Assembly (NCBI GenBank): GCA_034670405.1
Contig: JAXDDX010000089.1
Location: 1,700,001 to 1,764,000, forward strand
Length of the DNA stretch: 64,000 nucleotides
Source of the DNA: Hoplostethus atlanticus
Taxonomy: Eukaryota > Chordata > Actinopteri > Trachichthyiformes > Trachichthyidae
Direction: 5' to 3'
The stretch's first letter is position 1; each line of letters starts with the position of its first letter. Below, one piece after another: positions 59,272 to 64,000 of the stretch. The notes below the pieces were generated by a model. It was not told the DNA's origin, ran no database searches, and saw nothing but the letters and a program-made list of their open reading frames with translations. The position numbers and the translations under genes are program-made.

Positions 59272-60620
59272 GATGCTGTGCCATGTGATGTTACTGAGTG
59301 TATGCTTGCTTTCCCAGGTGTCCAGATTAAAACTATATTTATCCCTGGCAAGTGCTGATGAACACTGATAAAACCTGTTATAACTGGAACATTTGGTCTT
59401 AACAAAATTCAAATGTGTCCTTTTTGTCATTGTTCACCATGTGGCTGAATGTATCCTTGTGATACGGATCCCCACTGGGATAAAAAGCATGCCACTGTAG
59501 TGAACATGAATGCCAATTCATAGTCTAATACTACTACTACTACTACTACTACTGCTACTGCTACTATAACTACTACTAGTACTACTACTACTGCTACTAG
59601 TACTACTACTGCTACTACTACTGCTACTATTTCTACTACTAGTACTACTACTACTGCTACTAATACTACTAGTACTACTACTACTGCTACTACTACTACT
59701 ACTACTACTACTACTGCTACTAGTACTACTACTACTTCTACTACTACTGCGACTACTACTACTACTACTACTACTACTACTGCTACTAGTACTACTACTA
59801 CTGCTACTATTACTAGTAGTACTACTGCTAATTACTTTTTTTCTGTGTTTGATATTTACATAATGCGGGACACAGCTAATGTTGAGACATGTTTAACTTG
59901 GAGAGCCCAGGTTAGCATCAATAGCATCAATAGCATCAATAGCATCAATAGCGTCAAGGGGAGCCAATCAGGACCAAGTCCGGTTGTGATGCGTTTCCTG
60001 TAGTGGGTCTGAAACTTCTCGTAAAAAAGAATGGATTCTTAAAAATGCAATACGTTTAAATTTAACCACTCAAACAAAATCTAATTTTAATAATGTCTTC
60101 ATTAAACATCTTTGATCATGTATGTGTATAAATAGAGGAAAGTTCCTTTAATATGAGACCTTTAAGTCAGCGTAGGACTTCAAGCCATTTCCCAACATAT
60201 AATACAATCTGTATCATTCTCTCTGACTTCTCTACCTTCATTATGGGTATCTTTAGCCATCATTAGCCACATTATCTGAGGCATCAGTCCGGACTGTAGG
60301 CACCAGAACTTTAATTGTCTTGGTAATGCTGATTTCTCTGTCCACTCTAAACCACTTCTTCATCCTTTCTTAATCCCTGAATCTGCTATTTGTCTGTAAT
60401 GTATACCTAGTGGAACTCAGTGTACTATAGATATTATATATGTATACCAACAATTTTCAAAAAGTGCTGTAAAATAATCAGAAGGCCCATTAAGGTCCTC
60501 TTAGCAGAGCAAAAACACACTACAGTATGTTACAGCAATATTGTGATGTGTAATTTATATTGATTTGTAGTAATGTATGTATTCCATTCACGCCTCTTCT
60601 CTTCTCCCCTCACCTCTCAG
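59190..60620 (+). other. lrrc7: lrrc7 intron (residue 178), phase 2
   Basis: GTAAGA ... CTCTCAG, 1,431 bp. It contains (CA)n close to the donor and an approximately 300-bp ACT-trinucleotide array at 59,529-59,826. A small direct repeat (agcatcaat, four copies) lies near 59,912-59,949. Confidence 0.9.
59529..59826 (+). repeat. (ACT)n / (GCT)n trinucleotide array
   Basis: About 300 bp of ACT units interspersed with GCT and AGT variants, in an lrrc7 intron. Confidence 0.9.
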
Positions 60621-60684
60621 GTCCATCCACAGACTGTCCCAGTTGGAGAGGTTGGATCTGGGTAGCAATGAATTTTCTGAAATG
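60621..60684 (+). CDS. lrrc7: lrrc7 exon: one LRR, residues 178-199
   Basis: Acceptor cacctctcag, donor GTAAGA, ending in phase 0. It completes Lys178 and encodes SIHRLSQLERLDLGSNEFSE M. The LRR core QLERLDLG-NEF is standard for LRRC7 and Erbin. The last residue before the junction is Met199 where human LRRC7 has Leu (GELPEV); it occupies an LRR hydrophobic core position, so the change is conservative. Confidence 0.94.
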
Positions 60685-61668
60685 GTAAGACCAATTCACA
60701 GACAGACAGACAGACAACAGACAAACAGGCATGTAGACAGATTCAGACTCAGGGTATGCACACATACAGATTCTAAGAGAGAGAATCCTAATGATACTAA
60801 TGATCATTGGTCAACAGGATATGACATCAGAGCCAGACAGGAAATCATCTCTGATGGCCGTGGGTTGGCTGCATGATCTGCTTCCTGCCAGAAAAGCAGG
60901 CATGGAGGGAGCAGATGCCAGTCACACCCACTCTGCCAACTTTCTCTGTTTCCTCTCCTTCTGTCGCCCTCTGTCTCTCGCCTTAAATATGTACTTAGTT
61001 TCAGGAGTGATGAAGATGTTTTGAAAGTGTTGCAAAGTGACAGCCTTAGTCTATGGATCCACCATGGGAGTTTTTTGGTTCCATACATGTTTTGTGTGTT
61101 GCAATTGCATGTACCCATGTCCATAAGTGATATATAATATCTGCTGTTGTCCGTCAAACGTGACAACTCAGATGAACATTGGAGGGATGCTGTGTTAAAA
61201 TGACACTGATTGGCCTAATGCAGGCGCTATAATTAAAGGTGAAGATTTTAACTCAAACATGATATCTCAGACAGCACTGGTTGGATGTTGACAAAACTTG
61301 GAGGGATGATGCATTTTGGCACTGTGTTCTGGCATTTAAAAACATTACACTGATTGGACTAATGCCAACACTTTAATTAAAGGTCAAAATGTAAAACTTT
61401 GAAAGGCCTTAACTCCTACACCAAAATCCGATTGACACAAATCTTGCTCCACAAATCCAACTATCCTTACAAATTACGCTGATTGGCCTGATGGGGATGC
61501 TATAATTAAAGGTCAAACTTTAAAAAGGCCATAGTCGCTACACCACTGGTCAGATTGTGATGAAACCTGGAGGGACGATGCACCTCGTTACTGATTGGCC
61601 CAAGGGGGGGGGCGACATGTTTCACTTGTTGATTTAGTAATGTTGATATATTTGTCTCTGTCTGTTAG
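60685..61668 (+). other. lrrc7: lrrc7 intron (between residues 199 and 200), phase 0
   Basis: GTAAGA ... CTGTTAG, 984 bp. Its 3' half (about 61,180-61,620) is a degenerate tandem repeat family also seen near 3.5 kb. Confidence 0.9.
61180..61620. repeat. Degenerate tandem repeat family (units ~110-150 bp)
   Basis: The motif 'ac.ctgattggcctaatg' recurs near 61,203, 61,349, 61,477 and 61,588, each of the first three followed by a 'taattaaaggt' block, with 'ggagggatgatgca' and 'gattgtgatgaaacctggag' blocks between. Ends at attggcccaaggggggggcg. Confidence 0.6.
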
Positions 61669-61743
61669 CCGGAGGTGTTGGAGCAGATCCACAACCTGAA
61701 GGAGCTGTGGCTGGATAACAACTCTCTACAGTGTATACCAGGG
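61669..61743 (+). CDS. lrrc7: lrrc7 exon: one LRR, residues 200-224
   Basis: Acceptor tgtctgttag, donor GTAGGA, phase 0 at both ends, exactly 25 codons: [25 protein letters not shown]. It corresponds to human LRRC7 [20 protein letters not shown]. The donor is followed within about 8 bp by a (CA)n tract. A symmetric 25-codon exon could be skipped without a frameshift, which would remove about one LRR. Confidence 0.94.
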
Positions 61744-61748
61744 GTAGG

Positions 61749-61794
<46 letters not shown>

Positions 61795-62028
61795 CCTAAT
61801 GTCAAAAAAACTCAACTTTCTTTCCATTGACACCCCTGCATTGCATTATCAATGGTTCCACTTGAAACATATTGTAAATATAGGAGACAGTTTCAGCTCT
61901 CAATCACAGTAAAGAAGGCAACATTAGAGATATATGATTGACACTTTCCTCCATGTTAATCTACTGTCTTCTCTCTCTCTCTTCTCTCTCTCCCTGCCCT
62001 CTCGGTCTCGTCACCCTCCCCTCTCCAG
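61744..62028 (+). other. lrrc7: lrrc7 short intron (between residues 224 and 225), phase 0
   Basis: GTAGGA ... CTCTCCAG, 285 bp. It has a (CA)n tract at about 61,749-61,790 next to the donor and a long CT-rich tract before the acceptor. Confidence 0.92.
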
Positions 62029-62173
62029 TCGATAGGGAAGCTTCGTCAGTTGCGGTACCTGGACTTGGCTAAGAATCGTATTGAGACGTTGGACACGGAC
62101 ATCTCTGGCTGTGAAGCCTTAGAAGACCTGCTGCTATCCTCCAACATGCTGCAGCACCTCCCTGACACTATAG
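62029..62173 (+). CDS. lrrc7: lrrc7 exon: LRRs, residues 225-273 (part)
   Basis: Acceptor cctctccag, donor GTACAC leading directly into (AC)n. It encodes [48 protein letters not shown] plus one base of Gly273 (phase 1). The [26 protein letters not shown] segment is specific for LRRC7; Erbin has KNNIEMVEEGISTCENLQDL. Two LRRs are carried, the first with Leu-Asp-Thr in place of the usual Leu-Pro turn, as in mammals. Confidence 0.95.
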
Positions 62174-62207
<34 letters not shown>

Positions 62208-62341
62208 ATATGTACTGTACATACACATACTTGAAAATGTATGTCTTCTAGCCAACAGTCGATTGAATGCGTGGGTGTGAAGCAGTGTCCAATGTGAATG
62301 TTTTCTAGGAGCTGTTTAACTCTGTGTGGGTGTGTGTGTAG
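62174..62341 (+). other. lrrc7: lrrc7 168-bp intron with (AC)n at donor and (GT)n at acceptor
   Basis: Donor GTACAC runs directly into (AC)n to about 62,206. The acceptor is preceded by a GT-rich stretch (tgtgtgggtgtgtgtgtag) instead of a pyrimidine tract. The two ends are complementary and could pair. Phase 1. Confidence 0.9.
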
Positions 62342-62414
62342 GAATGTTGAAGAAGCTGACGACACTGAAGGTAGATGACAACCAGCTGACCTCACTGCCT
62401 AACACCATTGGGAG
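62342..62414 (+). CDS. lrrc7: lrrc7 exon: LRR, residues 273-297 (part); last lrrc7 exon in window
   Basis: Acceptor gtgtgtgtgtag, donor GTAAGA. It completes Gly273 and encodes [23 protein letters not shown] plus AG of the next codon (phase 2; human LRRC7 has Asn-Leu-Ser next). [16 protein letters not shown] is a hallmark LRRC7 sequence. The acceptor lacks a normal pyrimidine tract. An earlier AG at 62,308 (ttttctag) would lead to an in-frame TAA and is rejected. The gene continues past the right edge: about four more LRRs, the long linker and the PDZ domain are not in this window. Confidence 0.94.
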
Positions 62415-64000
62415 GTAAGACACACTCACACTCACACTCCACACATACACACACACACACACACAGACAAAATGATTTTACCAGCCTACATCCCCCTCAT
62501 TGCATATAATCAAGTGAATAGGCCATAGAGGCTCAACTTTGTTTTTATTTTAGTCCCACTAACAGTCAGATGAGATTTTCTTGGCTGGTTGGCAGGTTTT
62601 TTGTTTTCTTTGTATTCTCCTGCTCTATCATTGGCGGGTTGTTATTTTCCTTGTTTACTATCATTAGTTGCTGTGTTGTTTTCTGGCTGGTGATTGGTGG
62701 GTTCTGTGTGTTATGTTTGCTGCGTTGCTGTGGCGTTAGTGCGAAGGTCAAGCATGGGTGAGTAACGTTAGCCTGCCGGATCCAGGGGTGCGTTCAGAGA
62801 CAGATAAATGTTCAACAGTGTTACAGATATAAGCATGTATAACATAATAGAATTATTGCTACAATTAAGAGCTAATTTTGAGTTATTTCTTCATGTGTTG
62901 GATATGACAACACTGTGTCTGTGAATGAAATTCACATCCTGAATTGAAAGTGAACATGCTAAAACGTACAGATTGGGTTGGGAAGGAAATAATCGCATGA
63001 AACAGGATTGCAGTAATATGATGACATTTTTTTTACTGTAATCCATCACAGTCCAGATTCAATCACGATAATCAGATTTGTTACTTTTGAACTCATTTAT
63101 AAACATTTTTGTAGGGAAAAGGCATTCTGACTGTGAGATAAACGTCTTTTTATACATGTTAGAACGGTTATAGATGTAGAAAACAACACTACTGTATTCT
63201 GTAAATAGGAATAGCTTTTGGAAGATTTTGGAAGAAAGTTAACGTAACAAAAATATTAGATTACATTAGTTTGAGTGTGAGTAATCAAATGGATTATATT
63301 CCTTTTTGCCGTTCGAAGCAGGTAATCTGTAAGTGAAATTGATATTGCTATGTTACAGAGTTTGAGTAATCCATTGGATTACAGTGTGAATCAGGCAATC
63401 TGTGATGGATTACATTTTGAAAGTAACCTTCCCAACCCCGCCTAGAGACTCTACAGATGCTATTCAGCCTGCACTTTCCTCTTCATCTGCACAACCAGAC
63501 ATTCATCAACAGACACTAGGCAAAGGTCATGCTGTACCATTTTTATCTCTAACGCATTTTTATCTTTAACGCTCTTCAACCTTTTGTGTATCTGAACACG
63601 TCCCTGGTTTTATCCTCCATAAGTAGTACTGTAGAATCAATACTTCTCCCCAGTCTTGATACTGAATACCATAGAAGATCCTATTCTTACCCCTCTAGCT
63701 GTACAAGTGTTACCAAGTATTAATAGATGTGGTCCCATAGTTACCCCTCTATTTCTACAAGTAGACTGTATGGATTACAGTCTACTATTTTCTATTAATG
63801 GATAAGTGCATCTATAGAACTTAATGGATGGTGTTAATGGATAAGAGCATTTATACCTGTCTGTTTATATAGGTGTTAATGGATAAGTGTATCTATATAA
63901 GTTGTCTGTCTATCTCTATACCTTTTAGTGGATGTGTATCTATGTAAGTACGCTGTTTTAAGTCCTCTGAATCATGTGTTTACTCTTTAACTTAACCAGT
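62415..64000 (+). other. lrrc7: lrrc7 intron, 5' part, running off the window
   Basis: GTAAGA donor followed by CA-rich sequence (about 62,421-62,465). A strand-asymmetric T/G-rich stretch at 62,565-62,760 is open in one frame on each strand but looks like composition, not coding. It holds an inverted-repeat element at 62,975-63,438. No LSLLEE-type next exon of LRRC7 is found before the window ends. Confidence 0.88.
62975..63438. mobile_element. 464-bp inverted-repeat element (GGGTTGGGAAGG ends)
   Basis: gggttgggaagg at 62,975 is matched by ccttcccaaccc at 63,427-63,438. Sub-terminal 'actgtaatccatcaca' (about 63,036) and 'tgtgatggattaca' (about 63,400) are also inverted. Resembles a common fish element whose ends read into 'ggttacttt...gtaatcc'. 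Non-coding. Confidence 0.55.

Noticed and set aside
59529-59826. CRISPR-like regular repeats
   Set aside because: Simple ACT trinucleotide array with no spacers; the genome is vertebrate.
62301-62310. Alternative acceptor (ttttctag) for the last lrrc7 exon
   Set aside because: Reading on from it meets an in-frame TAA after three codons.
52546-62414. Assignment to erbin (ERBB2IP) instead of lrrc7
   Set aside because: Diagnostic stretches ([47 protein letters not shown]) agree with LRRC7 and differ from Erbin.
62566-62761. Very hydrophobic 63-residue frame on + and Asn/Gln/Lys-rich frame on -
   Set aside because: Both follow from strand-asymmetric T/G composition inside an lrrc7 intron; no splice or conservation evidence.

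Overview
The window reads as genomic DNA from a ray-finned (teleost) fish. It is AT-leaning and packed with (CA)n, (GA)n and other microsatellites. It carries teleost-style tRNA-derived SINE pieces, LINE 3' tails of the 'ACTTTATTGATCCC' type and several short inverted-repeat DNA elements. The only confidently recognised gene has spliced vertebrate exons whose protein is clearly LRRC7 (densin-180), the postsynaptic LAP-family scaffold, on the + strand.

Layout. 1-30.1 kb: no confident gene; dispersed repeats, a hAT-like zinc-finger exon remnant (10,113-10,289), an unidentified possible first coding exon near a CCAAT-box promoter-like stretch (14,740-14,839), a 1.55-kb inverted-repeat element (16,469-18,018), a MITE nested inside a SINE (27,018-27,434) and a GTAGG-based minisatellite (28.1-28.67 kb). 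30.18-30.70 kb: a GC-rich leader with three short upstream ORFs, ending in a small coding exon (MDNYSTLQ + 1 nt) with a strong GTAAGA donor. 30.7-52.5 kb: a proposed 21.8-kb first intron holding only repeats, among them a hAT MITE with an 8-bp target duplication. 52.55-62.41 kb: nine phase-consistent lrrc7 exons encoding residues 1-296 (counting from MTTKRK): the palmitoylation-type CRC motif and about twelve leucine-rich repeats. The remaining LRRs and the C-terminal half, including the PDZ domain, lie beyond the right edge.

The notable observations concern splicing of lrrc7. Intron 3 must start with GC rather than GT. A 45-bp echo of the preceding exon sits in the same intron. Intron 9 (168 bp) has an (AC)n tract at its donor and a (GT)n tract in place of a pyrimidine tract at its acceptor. 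CA repeats recur just downstream of four donors. The upstream exon at 30.7 kb matches the main exon in phase and gives a 13-residue N-terminal extension. I found no clear undescribed multi-gene system; the most novel-looking material is these splicing features and the unclassified inverted-repeat elements.
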